From an uncultured Pelagibacteraceae bacterium (GTDB lineage: Bacteria > Pseudomonadota > Alphaproteobacteria > Pelagibacterales > Pelagibacteraceae), in contig CACGCL010000003.1 of the NCBI GenBank assembly GCA_902571525.1, positions 1 through 64,000 of the forward strand: a stretch of DNA of 64,000 nt. The letters run 5' to 3'. The notes beneath the pieces are model-generated. The model searched no databases. It was not told where the DNA came from and saw nothing but the letters and a program-made list of their open reading frames with translations. A program made the translations under genes and the position numbers. Below, piece after piece: positions 33,836 through 42,830 of this stretch (position 1 is the first letter of the stretch; each line of letters begins with the position of its first letter).

Positions 33836-33904
33836 TAAATTGAAGCTATATTTATAACATATTTATATCTTTTTTTTGACATCCTTAAATATGAAAATTT
33901 TATA

Positions 33905-34021
33905 ATGATTAAATTATTAAAAAAAATAATGCTAAAAAGAGATAATAGCAAACAAATAGATGCAAGAGTATGGATACAATTGGCGCTATTAAATAAAAAC
34001 TTAAAATCTTTAAAATATTAA
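33905..34021 (+). CDS. possible 38-residue small protein
   Basis: An ATG-started frame of 38 codons, rich in Lys, Leu and Asn, ending on the thiolase stop region. It contains the phrase [14 protein letters not shown]. It has no clear Shine-Dalgarno sequence, and the surrounding DNA is A/T-rich, where short frames arise by chance. It fills most of the 182-base gap between the lipoyl gene and the thiolase. I do not recognise it. Confidence 0.25.
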   Translation: MIKLLKKIMLKRDNSKQIDARVWIQLALLNKNLKSLKY

Positions 34022-35125
34022 GCGCGCTCTATACACATAGAAATACCCATGCCACCACCAATACAAAGAGTAACTAAACCTTTTTTATTATCTCGTTTAA
34101 TCATTTCATGAACTAAGGTAACTATCAATCTTGCACCTGATGCCCCAATAGGATGGCCTATTGCTATTGCTCCTCCATTAACATTTAGTTTTTCCTTAGT
34201 AATTTTTAGCTCTTTAATAACTGCAAGTGTTTGTGCTGCAAAAGCTTCATTACACTCTATTAAATCAACATCATTTATATTCCAGCCAGCAAGCTCAAGA
34301 GCTTTTATAGATGATGGAATAGGTCCTAGACCCATTAAGGTTGGATCAACTCCACAAGTGGCCCAGGAAACAATTTTTGCTTGGATATCTAAATTTTTTT
34401 TCTCAGCTAACTCTCTTGTAGTAAGTAAAACACCGGCTGCACCGTCATTTATTCCAGAAGAATTACCCGCAGTAACAGTGCCATCTTTTTTAAAAGCAGG
34501 TTTTAATTTTTTAAGATTTTCAATATTTAGGTTAAATCTTGGATGTTCATCTTGATTATCGTCAATCATTTCATTTAAAAATTTTTTTTTTTTTTATTGA
34601 AATTTCTGTCTTAAATTGTGAGTCTAAAGCAAATTGATCTTGCTCTTCTCTTGATATATTAAATTTCTCAGCAATATTTTCTGCGGTAACACCCATATGA
34701 CAATTATTGAAAGCATCAATTAAACCGTTAGTTAACATTTCTTTTTCGTTTGAATTTGACATACTTTCTTGTCCTCCAGCAATAACAAACTTTGAGGAAC
34801 CCATAACAATTGATTGATATCCTAAAACAATAGCTCTTAGCCCTGATCCACAAACTTGGTTAATATTAAAAGCAGTTTTCTCTTTAGGAATCCCTGAATT
34901 TATTAAGGCCTGTCTTGCAGGATTTTGTCCTCCTAAACTTGTTAAAACTTGTCCCAATATAACTTCATCTATCTCTCGCGCATCCATTTTGGTTTTATCT
35001 AAAATACCTTTTATAACCATGGAGCCTAATTCATGAGCTTGGAATTTCTTATGATTGCCTCCAAATTTGCCTACTGATGTTCTTAAAGCAGATGTAAAAA
35101 CTATATCTTTCGAATTTTTTGACAT
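34018..35125 (-). CDS. phaA: acetyl-CoA acetyltransferase (thiolase), one frameshift
   Basis: A thiolase of about 368 residues after repair. The acyl-accepting Cys92 is in [13 protein letters not shown], and the C-terminal half has [20 protein letters not shown], the active-site His in [14 protein letters not shown] and the second Cys in LCIGGGMG. It condenses or cleaves acetoacetyl-CoA. The break is in a T14 run (34582-34595). The protein is some 20-25 residues shorter than usual; the segment before DEHPRFNL, right at the homopolymer, is missing. Degradative and biosynthetic roles cannot be separated from the sequence, so the symbol is tentative. Confidence 0.88.
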
Positions 35126-35190
35126 TAAGATAGAATAAACCTAATTTTAAAAATTACATTAAAATATAGATGATTTGTATTAATTTATTA

Positions 35191-35267
35191 GCGCCTGTAG
35201 CTCAATTGGATAGAGCGCTTGGCTACGGACCAGGAGGTTCTGGGTTCGACTCCTAGCAGGCGCACCA
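35191..35267 (+). tRNA. tRNA-Arg (ACG anticodon)
   Basis: The acceptor stem GCGCCTG pairs with CAGGCGC, with discriminator A and encoded CCA. The D arm, anticodon stem CTTGG/CCAGG with loop CTACGGA (anticodon ACG) and T arm with GGTTCGACTCC are complete. Position 34 is normally edited to inosine by TadA so that it reads CGU, CGC and CGA. Confidence 0.97.
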
Positions 35268-35272
35268 ATTAT

Positions 35273-35356
35273 ATGAAAATTTCCTTACAAAAAAGTGTAA
35301 TAGTTTTTTTTGCAATTGTATTTGCATTTTTGTTGTTGCTAACTGTAGTTCTTTAA
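35273..35356 (+). CDS. possible 27-residue membrane peptide
   Basis: A short frame starting at the ATG five bases after tRNA-Arg and encoding MKISLQKSVIVFFAIVFAF followed by a Leu/Val-rich end. It is one continuous hydrophobic helix after a short basic N-terminus, a single-span small membrane protein pattern. It ends six bases before the thioesterase start. No clear ribosome-binding site is visible and I know no family, so it may be a chance frame. Confidence 0.35.
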   Translation: MKISLQKSVIVFFAIVFAFLLLLTVVL

Positions 35357-35362
35357 TTTTTT

Positions 35363-35761
35363 ATGAAACAAGATTTTGAACAAATTAGTAGAGTATCAGG
35401 ATTTATGTACCACAATGGTGGTCTCTATTTTAAAGAAATCTCTGAAAATGAATATGAATTTAAGGCTACAATTAAGGATACTCATTTGAACAAACGTGAA
35501 ATTACTCACGGTGGGTTTATTTGCTCATTAATAGACGCAGGAGCAGGGACCGCCGTACATAGAGCTACTAATCAGAAATCTTGTGTTACTGTTTCACTTG
35601 ATATCAAATTTATTGCACCTTCGAGAAAAGATGATGAATTAATTGGTAGTGTTCAAATTCTAAAAAAAACAAGAAGCATGGTATTCGTAAATTGTAATTT
35701 AAAAAAAAAAGATCAATTAATTGCATCTGCAACTGGGGTTTGGAAAGTAATAAAAAAAAAT
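35363..35761 (+). CDS. PaaI-type hotdog thioesterase
   Basis: About 133 residues with a hotdog fold pattern. The key segment REITHGGFICSLIDAGAGTAV matches the HGG-x-DxA catalytic region of PaaI/YdiI-type acyl-CoA thioesterases, and VSLDIKFIAPSRKDD is the following strand. As written the frame runs on into the aspartate racemase (to 36466) through an A9 run at 35752-35760. With eight A it would end ATATGA, its stop overlapping the racemase ATG in the arrangement common in this genome. I therefore treat it as a separate gene, with a true end at about 35764. Confidence 0.8.
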
Positions 35762-36466
35762 ATGATTGGAATTTTAGGTGGTATGGGAACCCAAGCTGGG
35801 TTAGATTTTTGCAATAAAATTGCAGTTTTAAATAGAGGAAAACAAGACCAACAATATCCAAAATTTATATTATTTAACAAATCTGACACACCCAAAAGGC
35901 CTGAGAACTTAAAAAAATACTTTAATGTTCTTAATGAGCTTGTTAAAGGCTGTCGTTTACTTCAGAAGAATAAATGTAAGTTTATTGTAATGCCATGTAA
36001 CACCGCACATTATTGGTTCAACGATTTACAGAGAAAAATAAAAGTTCCTATAATTAGTATGCCAAAAGAAGTTTTTTTGCATACAAAGAAAACATGTAAA
36101 CAAAATTGTAAGATCGGATTATTGGCTACTGAGGCAACTATTAATACAAAAATATACCACAACTATTTATCTAGAAATTTTGAAATGGTTACGCCAACCA
36201 AAAATCTACAAAAAAGATGTGTTAATAAAGCTATTCAACTTGTTAAATCTGGTAAAGTTAAGGAAGCTGAAAAAATCATTAGTCCTGCTGTAAGATATTT
36301 ATTAAAAATAAGGTGTAAAAAAATTATTCTTGGATGCACGGAAATACCAATAGCAATTTTTGCTTATAAGTCTTTTAAAAAAGCTAAGAAATCAAAAATA
36401 TTTATAGATCCTAATTTATTATTAGCAAATGTTTGCATGAGAAAATATAAAAGGATTAAAATTTAA
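35762..36466 (+). CDS. aspartate/glutamate racemase family protein
   Basis: A 234-residue PLP-independent racemase. The N-terminal MIGILGGMGTQAGLDF is the family start. The two catalytic cysteines are in VMPCNTAHYW and LGCTEIPIAI. It likely interconverts L- and D-aspartate or a related amino acid. In the given sequence it is fused in frame to the thioesterase before it, which is most simply an extra A in the A9 run. Without a biochemical hint the exact substrate stays open. Confidence 0.85.
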   Translation: MIGILGGMGTQAGLDFCNKIAVLNRGKQDQQYPKFILFNKSDTPKRPENLKKYFNVLNELVKGCRLLQKNKCKFIVMPCNTAHYWFNDLQRKIKVPIISMPKEVFLHTKKTCKQNCKIGLLATEATINTKIYHNYLSRNFEMVTPTKNLQKRCVNKAIQLVKSGKVKEAEKIISPAVRYLLKIRCKKIILGCTEIPIAIFAYKSFKKAKKSKIFIDPNLLLANVCMRKYKRIKI

Positions 36467-36488
36467 ATTGAATGCAAAATTGACAAAA

Positions 36489-36560
36489 ATGAGAACTTTT
36501 TTTTCTTCGATTCGGTCATGTTTTAGACCATATTTGTTCTCAAGAGGTAACAATATATAG
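36489..36560 (+). CDS. possible 23-residue leader peptide upstream of the helicase
   Basis: An ATG frame of 23 codons encoding a basic, aromatic, Ser/Arg-rich peptide beginning MRTFFSSIRSCFRPYLF. It lies 33 bases before the helicase and coincides with an inverted-repeat structure. Such placement suits a leader peptide, but no Shine-Dalgarno sequence is clear and chance cannot be excluded. Confidence 0.25.
   Translation: MRTFFSSIRSCFRPYLFSRGNNI
36490..36542 (+). promoter_or_regulatory. candidate structured leader before the helicase
   Basis: TGAGAAC (36490-36496) and GTTCTCA (36536-36542) can close a seven-base-pair stem. Inside it GGTC and GACC flank an eight-base loop. The element sits in the leader of the SUV3-like helicase gene and could be a cis-acting RNA, or in other terms an operator. 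Confidence 0.35.
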
Positions 36561-36592
36561 TACACAAAAATTTCGACACACAAATTATTGAT

Positions 36593-39076
36593 ATGAAAAA
36601 AAATAAAATTACAGCAGTTCTCGGTCCAACCAATACTGGAAAAACCTTCTTAGCTATTGAAACAATGCTTTCATTTGAATCTGGGATGATGGGTTTTCCT
36701 CTAAGATTGTTAGCAAGAGAAGTTTACGATAAAGTGATTAAGAAAGTTGATCCTAAAAAAGTAGCTCTAATAACTGGAGAGGAAAAAATAATACCAGCCC
36801 ACGCTAAATATTATTTTTGTACTGTAGAGTCTATGCCTGTTGGTAAAATTTTAGATTTTGTTGGTATAGATGAAATACAAATGTGTAGTGACAGTGAAAG
36901 AGGCCATATATTTACAGATAGATTTTTAAATTTAAGAGGTGAAAAATTAACAATGTTCATGGGTTCAAACTCAATGAAAAATATTATTGAAAAATTAAAT
37001 GAAGATATTGAATACATCGATAGAAAAAGGCTTTCAAAGTTAACTTACTCAGGACACAAAAAAATATCTAGAATTGAAAGAAAAAGTGCAATAATCGCAT
37101 TTTCAGCTGAAGAGGTATACGCAATAGCTGAATTGATAAGACGACAAAAGGGAGGAGCAGCAATAGTAATGGGATCCTTAAGTCCAAAAAACACGTAATT
37201 CTCAAGTAAGTTTATATCAGTCTGGTGATGTTGATTATTTGGTAGCAACAGATGCAATTGGAATGGGAATAAATATGGATTTAAATAATGTTTATTTTTC
37301 AAACTTAAAAAAATTTGATGGTAAAAAATTAAGGCGTTTAAAGCTATCTGAGATATCTCAAATTGCAGGCAGGGCTGGAAGATATTTAAATGATGGTTCG
37401 TTTGGGATAACGGGTGAATGTGGAGAAATAAGCGCTGAAGAAATAGAGTTATTAGAAAACCACAAAATTGATGAGATAAACACAATTTTTTGGAGAAATC
37501 CAAAATTAAATTTTAAAAATGGAGAAGTTCTAATTAAATCTTTAGAGGAAAAGCCAAATAAAAACTGGCTTAAAAAAATTGCTGAATGTGAGGATGAAAA
37601 AATACTTAAATATATTCTAAGAGATGCAGAAAAACTTCAAATCTTTAACAATGAAAATGAGCTTAAATTATTATGGGAATGCTGCCAAATACCCGACTTT
37701 GTTAAAAAAACTTATGGAAACCATTTAGAGGTTGTTGGAAAAGTTTTTAACTTTCTACGAGAGTCTCCTGGAAAAATAACAAATAAATATATGAAGCAAC
37801 AATTATCTATACTTGATAAATTAGATGGAAATGTGGACTCTATATCAAATAGAATTGCAAATGTTAGAACATGGTCTTATGTGGCAAATAAAAATGGGTG
37901 GATAGAAAATCAAGACTATTGGATTGAAAGAGCCAAATATTTGGAGGATAAATTGTCAGATCGGTTACATGATGAACTTACAAAAAGTTTTATTGACAAA
38001 CGGGCAAGTGTTTTAGCAAAAGGTTTAAAGCAAGATATTACATTTGAAACTAAAATAATTGAAAATGAAAAGGTTATGATCAATAACCAGTTTATTGGGA
38101 ATTTAAAAGGTCTAAAGCTTGAACTTGATTTTAAAATAGGAGATTTAGACTCTGATATAAAGTCTTTAAAAAAAGCATCAAGACAAAATGTAGGTCCAGA
38201 GATATTGAAGAGAATTAATCAAATAATAAAAACAAAAAATATAGAATTAAGAAAGGACCTGAAATTATACTGGAATAATTTTCCTATAGCATATCTATCT
38301 AAAGGAATTGATTACTTAAAACCTGAAATAACTGTGATAGTCGATGACGTTATTGAAACTAGCGATAAAAATAAATTACAGAATTTTTTTAAAAAAAATG
38401 GTTAAATGAAAAGGTAAACAAAGAATTGGATAGTCTGATTGAATTAAAAGATATAAAATCACATAATTCTTCAACTAGAGCTTTATCTTATATGTTGTAT
38501 GAAAATAACGGAGTTTTAAAAAGAGATAATATCAAAAAATTGTTAAGTAACATTGATCAAGAAGAAAGGAAAATCTTAAGAGATCGTGGTGTAAAATTTG
38601 GAAGATATCATGTATTTTTATACAAATTATTTAAACCAAGCATTGTTTCATTAAGATTAATTTTATGGAAAAATTATAATGAAAAAAATTATAATTTAGA
38701 ACCTCCAACTTTTGGCTTAAATTTTTTAAATGATAAAAAATTCACTGACAGAAATTTTATGCTTCTCTGTGGTTTTGAAAAATTTGACAGATATTTTGTT
38801 CGAATAGATATTTTAGAAAGATTATTCATAGAAATTATAGGCTCAGAATCGATTAAAAATAACAAAATTGAATTAGTTCCAAAAATGTTAAATCTATTAG
38901 GTTGCACTAGAGATAATTTCCTAAAATTAATAAAGAAAATGAATTACAATGTGTCACTTGAAAATGATAAATATTTTCTTAAATATATTTCAAATAAAAA
39001 AATTAACAAAGCACCTAAGGATAAATTTCGAAGTGACAACCCATTTGCTGCTTTGAAGGAATTAAATTTAAAATGA
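36593..39076 (+). CDS. SUV3-like ATP-dependent RNA helicase (two frameshifts)
   Basis: About 827 residues after repair. Walker A GPTNTGKT is at residues 11-18, the DExH-type box is GIDEIQM, the C-terminal helicase motifs include VATDAIGMGINMDLNNV and QIAGRAGRYL, and a long helical C-terminal region follows. This is the bacterial relative of the mitochondrial degradosome helicase SUV3, common in alphaproteobacteria upstream of fdxA and carD. Breaks are in A6 at 37186-37191 (five A needed) and in T7A8 at 38384-38398 (one base missing). The final KWLNEKVNKELDSLIEL joins the last two pieces. Its stop overlaps the next ATG. Confidence 0.88.
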
Positions 39077-39501
39077 TACTAAAATTTTTTAATAAAAAAT
39101 AACCAATCACTTGATGACAGTGATTTACTTAATGTAGCCTGTTTAATGATACATGCTGCTAGGATTGACGAAAATTACACAGATAAAGAAAAAAGTCTTG
39201 TAAAAAAACACCATTACAAAACTTAATATTAATAATGAGGATATAGATAAATTGATGTTAAAAGCTGAGGAAAAAAGAGTCCGATTCAAATCATATTCAT
39301 GAGTTTACTAAGAGTATTAAATCTATGGACAAGGGTAAGAAAAAAGAAATCATTAGAAATATTTGGGAAATTATTTTATCAGATGGTAATTCGGACATTT
39401 ATGAAGAAAATCTAATGAGGCGTTTGGCAGGATTGCTTTACATTGATGATAAAACTATTGGTGAAATAAAATTAAATATTCAGACTGATCAAAAAAAATG
39501 A
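39073..39501 (+). CDS. TerB-like protein (three frameshifts)
   Basis: After removing one base in each of three A runs (39094-39099, 39202-39208, 39271-39276) the region reads as one 141-residue protein. It has the TerB pattern [22 protein letters not shown] and, near the end, [17 protein letters not shown] with [12 protein letters not shown]. TerB-like proteins are small helical acidic-metal-site proteins of unclear function. The ATG overlaps the helicase stop and its stop overlaps the fdxA start, so it is part of the helicase-fdxA-carD unit. The frame cannot be read without the corrections, which are all insertions in homopolymers. Confidence 0.7.
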
Positions 39502-39824
39502 CTTATATTGTCAATGACAAATGTATTAAATGTAAACTCATGGACTGTGTAGAAGTTTGCCCAGTGGACTGTTTCTACGAAGGAAAAAATATGCTTGTAA
39601 TTAAACCTGATGAGTGTATAGATTGTGGCGTTTGTGAACCAGAATGTCCAGTAGATGCAATAAAACCAGATACAGAAAAAGGATCCGAGAAGTGGTTAGA
39701 GATAAATCAAAAATATTCCGAAATTTGGCCAAATATTTCTCAGAAAAAAGAGCCTCCAATAGATAACGAAAAATATAAGAATGAAGAAAATAAATTTGAA
39801 AAGTATTTTAAAGAAAACCTTTAA
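39498..39824 (+). CDS. fdxA: seven-iron ferredoxin FdxA
   Basis: A 108-residue ferredoxin. The first cluster region is [17 protein letters not shown] and the second is [16 protein letters not shown], giving a 3Fe-4S and a 4Fe-4S centre as in FdxA of proteobacteria. The C-terminal tail [19 protein letters not shown] is also family-typical. It carries low-potential electrons in the cytoplasm; the partner is unknown. It overlaps the TerB-like gene before it and probably the carD start after it. Confidence 0.95.
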   Translation: MTYIVNDKCIKCKLMDCVEVCPVDCFYEGKNMLVIKPDECIDCGVCEPECPVDAIKPDTEKGSEKWLEINQKYSEIWPNISQKKEPPIDNEKYKNEENKFEKYFKENL

Positions 39825-40654
39825 AAAAAAAAAATAAAACACAAAAAAAAGTAAAAAAAAAAGTCAAAATTAAAGCTAAAAAAAATATTATAAAAAAAGT
39901 TGGAAGGCCAAAAACTTTAAAAAAAGAAAACTTAAATAAAGCTGAAAAAAAAGATTTAAAAAAGAATATTAATAAAAATGATAATTTGAAACTTACAAAA
40001 AACTTTAGACCAAAAACCAGAAATTATAAAAATTAAAAAACAAGGGACAGAAAAAAGGGAATATAAGATAAAAGATTATATTGTTTACCCGAAACACGGC
40101 GTAGGTCAAATACTGTCAGTTAGTGCAAAAAAAATTGGAGGTATTGATGTCCAATGCTACGATATAAAATTTGAAAAAGATAAAGCTATCGGGTTATTGC
40201 CAATTAACAAACAATCAAACTTAAGACCACTGTCGACTATTAACCAAGTAAATAAATCTATTTCTATTTTAAAAGGAAAACCAAAAATAAAAAGATCAAT
40301 GTGGAGTAGACGGGCTCAAGAGTATGAACAAAAAATTACTTCAGGAAAAATTTATGAACTTGCAGAAGTTGTAAGAGATTTAAACAAAGGAGATGATATA
40401 ATGATAGATCAATCTTACAGCGAAAGACAACTATTTGAGAAAGCCTACGAAAGAATTATTTCAGAGTTTCAAATTGTATTAAATCTATCGCTTGAGAATA
40501 CTCAAAAAAAAAACTAGACAAAGCCTTAAAAAGAAATTTAGAGAAAAACGAAACCTTAAATCATAAAGAACAAAAAGCAGAGGTACCTAAACCAGCTGAA
40601 GATGTTAATGAAGAAGAAAACGACAGCTTAGTTACAGATAATGACGAAGAGTAA
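39781..40654 (+). CDS. carD: CarD-family transcription regulator with Lys-rich N-terminal extension (frameshifted)
   Basis: The core (40057-40517) is a CarD/CdnL protein. The RNA-polymerase-interacting segment is [13 protein letters not shown] and the helical DNA-contacting domain includes [15 protein letters not shown]. CarD stabilises open promoter complexes, often at rRNA genes. Upstream codons, in frame after fixing A runs near 39823-39845 and 39997-40002, give a Lys-rich extension with [11 protein letters not shown], like an AT-hook. After an A10 run (40504-40513) an acidic tail ([10 protein letters not shown]) ends at 40654. The best start is ATG 39781 inside the fdxA end. Total is about 290 codons; usual CarD is near 165. 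Confidence 0.8.
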
Positions 40655-40700
40655 AAAAAAACGCTTCTCATACAAACGTTATGAGAAGCGTTTTTAAAAA
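40655..40700. terminator. bidirectional intrinsic terminator
   Basis: ACGCTTCTCAT (40661-40671) and ATGAGAAGCGT (40681-40691) form a perfect 11-base-pair stem with a nine-base loop. It is flanked by an A run on the left and a T run on the right. It can stop carD transcription on the plus strand and the small basic gene on the minus strand. Confidence 0.9.
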
Positions 40701-40708
40701 AGAAAATA

Positions 40709-40780
40709 CTATCTTCTTTTTTTTCTTTTCTTAGCTTTTTTCTTAGCTTTTTTCTTAGCTTTTTTTCTTCTTTTAGCCAT
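40709..40780 (-). CDS. 23-residue Lys/Ala/Arg-rich peptide
   Basis: A tiny gene: ATG at 40778-40780, AGGGAG Shine-Dalgarno at 40787-40792 six bases upstream, and a stop at 40709-40711, followed closely by the terminator. It encodes MAKRRKKAKKKAKKK and more of the same; only Met, Ala, Lys and Arg are used. The composition resembles histone-H1-like tails or a small ribosome- or nucleoid-bound basic peptide. The middle is a tandem 12-base repeat. Own ribosome-binding site, stop and terminator make it more than a chance frame. I know no named family for it. Confidence 0.6.
   Translation of the reverse strand: MAKRRKKAKKKAKKKAKKRKKRR
40733..40768. repeat. three tandem 12-base units inside the small basic gene
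   Basis: AGCTTTTTTCTT occurs twice exactly (40733-40744, 40745-40756), followed by a third copy with one extra T. On the minus strand each unit encodes the four residues Lys-Lys-Ala-Lys. It marks expansion of the repeat within the peptide gene. Confidence 0.75.
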
Positions 40781-40798
40781 CTTTAGCTCCCTGTTTGT

Positions 40799-40817
40799 AC
40801 GAATCATTTTGATTCGT
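40799..40817. repeat. hairpin in the leader of the small basic gene
   Basis: ACGAATC and GATTCGT form a perfect seven-base-pair stem with a five-base loop, about 20 bases before the start of the 23-residue gene on the minus strand. Possibly a leader hairpin or operator. The rest of 40818-40972 holds only A/T-rich DNA and a weaker inverted repeat TAAACGT/ACGTTTA (40923-40945) just past the end of the acyl-CoA synthetase gene. Confidence 0.5.
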
Positions 40818-40972
40818 TATTTAACTAATTTTTAAATTTTTTATTATGTTATGTCAAATATATAATTTTTTAGAAATTAAGTTGTAAAATTAAAATTTGC
40901 TTTTAAATTTTTTTATTTGTGTAAACGTAAAAACATTAACGTTTATGCGATTAATATAACATCAACTATTTA

Positions 40973-42676
40973 TTAATTATTATAAAGTTCTTCAAAATTT
41001 TTTTTATAAAGTTTAACAATTTTATATCTTTTTAACTTTAATGTTGGAGTCATCATACCATTTTCAATTGAAAAATGTTCTTTAATAACAAAATATTTTT
41101 TTATTTTTTCTATTTTAGTTAAATTTTTATTTACTTTTTCTATCTCAATACTTAAATCCTCCTCACTTATATTTATTTCTGAATTTAAAACTATTAAAGC
41201 TACAAGATAGGGTTTGTTATCACCATAAACTAAACATTGATCTATAAAATTTGAATTTGTTATTGCTGTTTCAACTTTTACTGGTGATATATTGTCTCCA
41301 CCAGGTGTGATTAATATATCTTTTTTTCTATCTGTTATTTTTAAATAATTGTTTATAAATTTGCCTATGTCACCTGTATGAAGCCATCCATCAACCAATA
41401 CTTTTTCTGTCTCTGCTTTATTATTCCAGTAACCTAACATAACATTTTCTCCTTTAACTAATATTTCTCCATCATCAGCTATTTTTACGTTATTACACCT
41501 AAAAGGTATTCCGACAGTATCAATTCTAATATCCTCAATAGGATTGCAGCTAACAACAGGTGAACTCTCCGTTAAACCATATCCTTGTAAAGTAGGTAGT
41601 CCTATAGAATTCAGAAAAGTACCGATTTTTGGGTCGAGAGCTCCACCGCCTGAGACAAATGTTTTTAGGCTACCACCAAATTGTTTTTTTATCTTAGATC
41701 TTACCAGAATTTCACATATAATATTAATTGTCTTATCTTTAAGAGTCATTTTTTCTTTTCTAAATTTTTTTGAACCAAGCTTCACAGTATTCTCAACTAA
41801 GTATTTTTTTATACCACTAGATTTATTAAACGCAGAATTAATCTTCTGATATAAGTTTTGATAAAACCTTGGAACAGCTGTCATGATATCCGGTGAGCAA
41901 TCACTAATATTTTTAAGAAGCTTATCAATACTTTCCGCATAAAACACTTTTGCTCCTACAGCGATTTGTATAAATTGTACTGTATGTTCATATGAATGTG
42001 ATAATGGTAGCCAAGTTAGAAATTTCATATCTTTTGATATAATCGATTTAAGTAATTCATAACCTCCTTCACAATTACTTAAAATTCCTCCATGACTCAA
42101 GATCACACCTTTTGGATTTCCTTGTGTGCCTGAGGTATATATAATGCAAGCTGGGTCTGACCTTTTTAAATTTATTTCATTATCAAAGATCTCAAAATTA
42201 TTTTTTTGATTAATAATATCTTGCATACAAATATAATTTTCATATTCAAAATTTTCTAATCGTTCAAATGAAATAATTTGTTTAATCTTTTTAAAATCTA
42301 AAATATTTTTAATCTTTGAAAATTGATTATCATTTGAAACTATTACAATCGAAGGTTCGCAATCATTAATAATGTATTCATAATCATTAGTTGTATAAGT
42401 AGTATATGCGGGTACACTAATTCCACCTGATAACATAATTGCTAGATCTGTTATAAACCACTCTGGTCTATTTTCTGATATTAAAATACATCTATCACCT
42501 AATTTTATATGTTTAGAAATTTGATTTGATAAATGATTTATTAATAAATATGTTTTTTCCCAACTAATTTTAATTTGCGGTTTGCCTAAATTAGTTAAAA
42601 AAATCTTATTTTTGTCCTGTTTGTTGTACTGATCAAAAAAAAGTTCTAACAGATTATTATAATTATTTAATTTCAT
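40973..42676 (-). CDS. long-chain acyl-CoA synthetase (AMP-binding)
   Basis: A 567-residue adenylate-forming enzyme. The P-loop-like AMP motif is IIYTSGTQGNPKGV (about residue 178), followed by LPLSHSYEHT, LQGYGLTESSPVVS and GWLHTGDIGKF. The later DRKKDIL motif includes the hinge. It activates fatty acids to acyl-CoA by way of acyl-AMP. The domain set resembles the FadD15-like group rather than E. coli FadD. It lies alone between the carD terminator and tRNA-Leu. Chain-length preference is unknown. Confidence 0.9.
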   Translation of the reverse strand: MKLNNYNNLLELFFDQYNKQDKNKIFLTNLGKPQIKISWEKTYLLINHLSNQISKHIKLGDRCILISENRPEWFITDLAIMLSGGISVPAYTTYTTNDYEYIINDCEPSIVIVSNDNQFSKIKNILDFKKIKQIISFERLENFEYENYICMQDIINQKNNFEIFDNEINLKRSDPACIIYTSGTQGNPKGVILSHGGILSNCEGGYELLKSIISKDMKFLTWLPLSHSYEHTVQFIQIAVGAKVFYAESIDKLLKNISDCSPDIMTAVPRFYQNLYQKINSAFNKSSGIKKYLVENTVKLGSKKFRKEKMTLKDKTINIICEILVRSKIKKQFGGSLKTFVSGGGALDPKIGTFLNSIGLPTLQGYGLTESSPVVSCNPIEDIRIDTVGIPFRCNNVKIADDGEILVKGENVMLGYWNNKAETEKVLVDGWLHTGDIGKFINNYLKITDRKKDILITPGGDNISPVKVETAITNSNFIDQCLVYGDNKPYLVALIVLNSEINISEEDLSIEIEKVNKNLTKIEKIKKYFVIKEHFSIENGMMTPTLKLKRYKIVKLYKKNFEELYNN

Positions 42677-42683
42677 AAAATCT

Positions 42684-42770
42684 TGGTGGGCGAAGAGAGA
42701 CTCGAACTCTCACAACATTGCTGCTATTGGATTTTGAGTCCAACGCGTCTACCAGTTCCGCCATTCGCCC
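42684..42770 (-). tRNA. tRNA-Leu (CAA anticodon)
   Basis: On the minus strand the acceptor stem GGGCGAA pairs with TTCGCCC, followed by A and encoded CCA. The anticodon loop CTCAAAA carries CAA, a long variable arm is present, and the T arm contains GTTCGAGTC. It decodes UUG. It stands between the acyl-CoA synthetase gene and a divergent membrane protein gene. Confidence 0.96.
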
Positions 42771-42830
42771 TTTTTAATTAATTTAACATAAAATTTATAG
42801 TATAAAGATAGTTTTTAGAACATAAAAAAT

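Noticed and set aside
35191..35267. Prophage or integrase attachment at tRNA-Arg
   Set aside because: No integrase and no duplicate of the tRNA end nearby.
37045..37503. 152-residue minus-strand frame across a helicase break
   Set aside because: Antisense to conserved helicase motifs; a by-product of composition.
40733..40768. Short tandem repeats resembling a repeat array
   Set aside because: They are consecutive Lys-Lys-Ala-Lys codons inside a small gene, with no spacers; not CRISPR.
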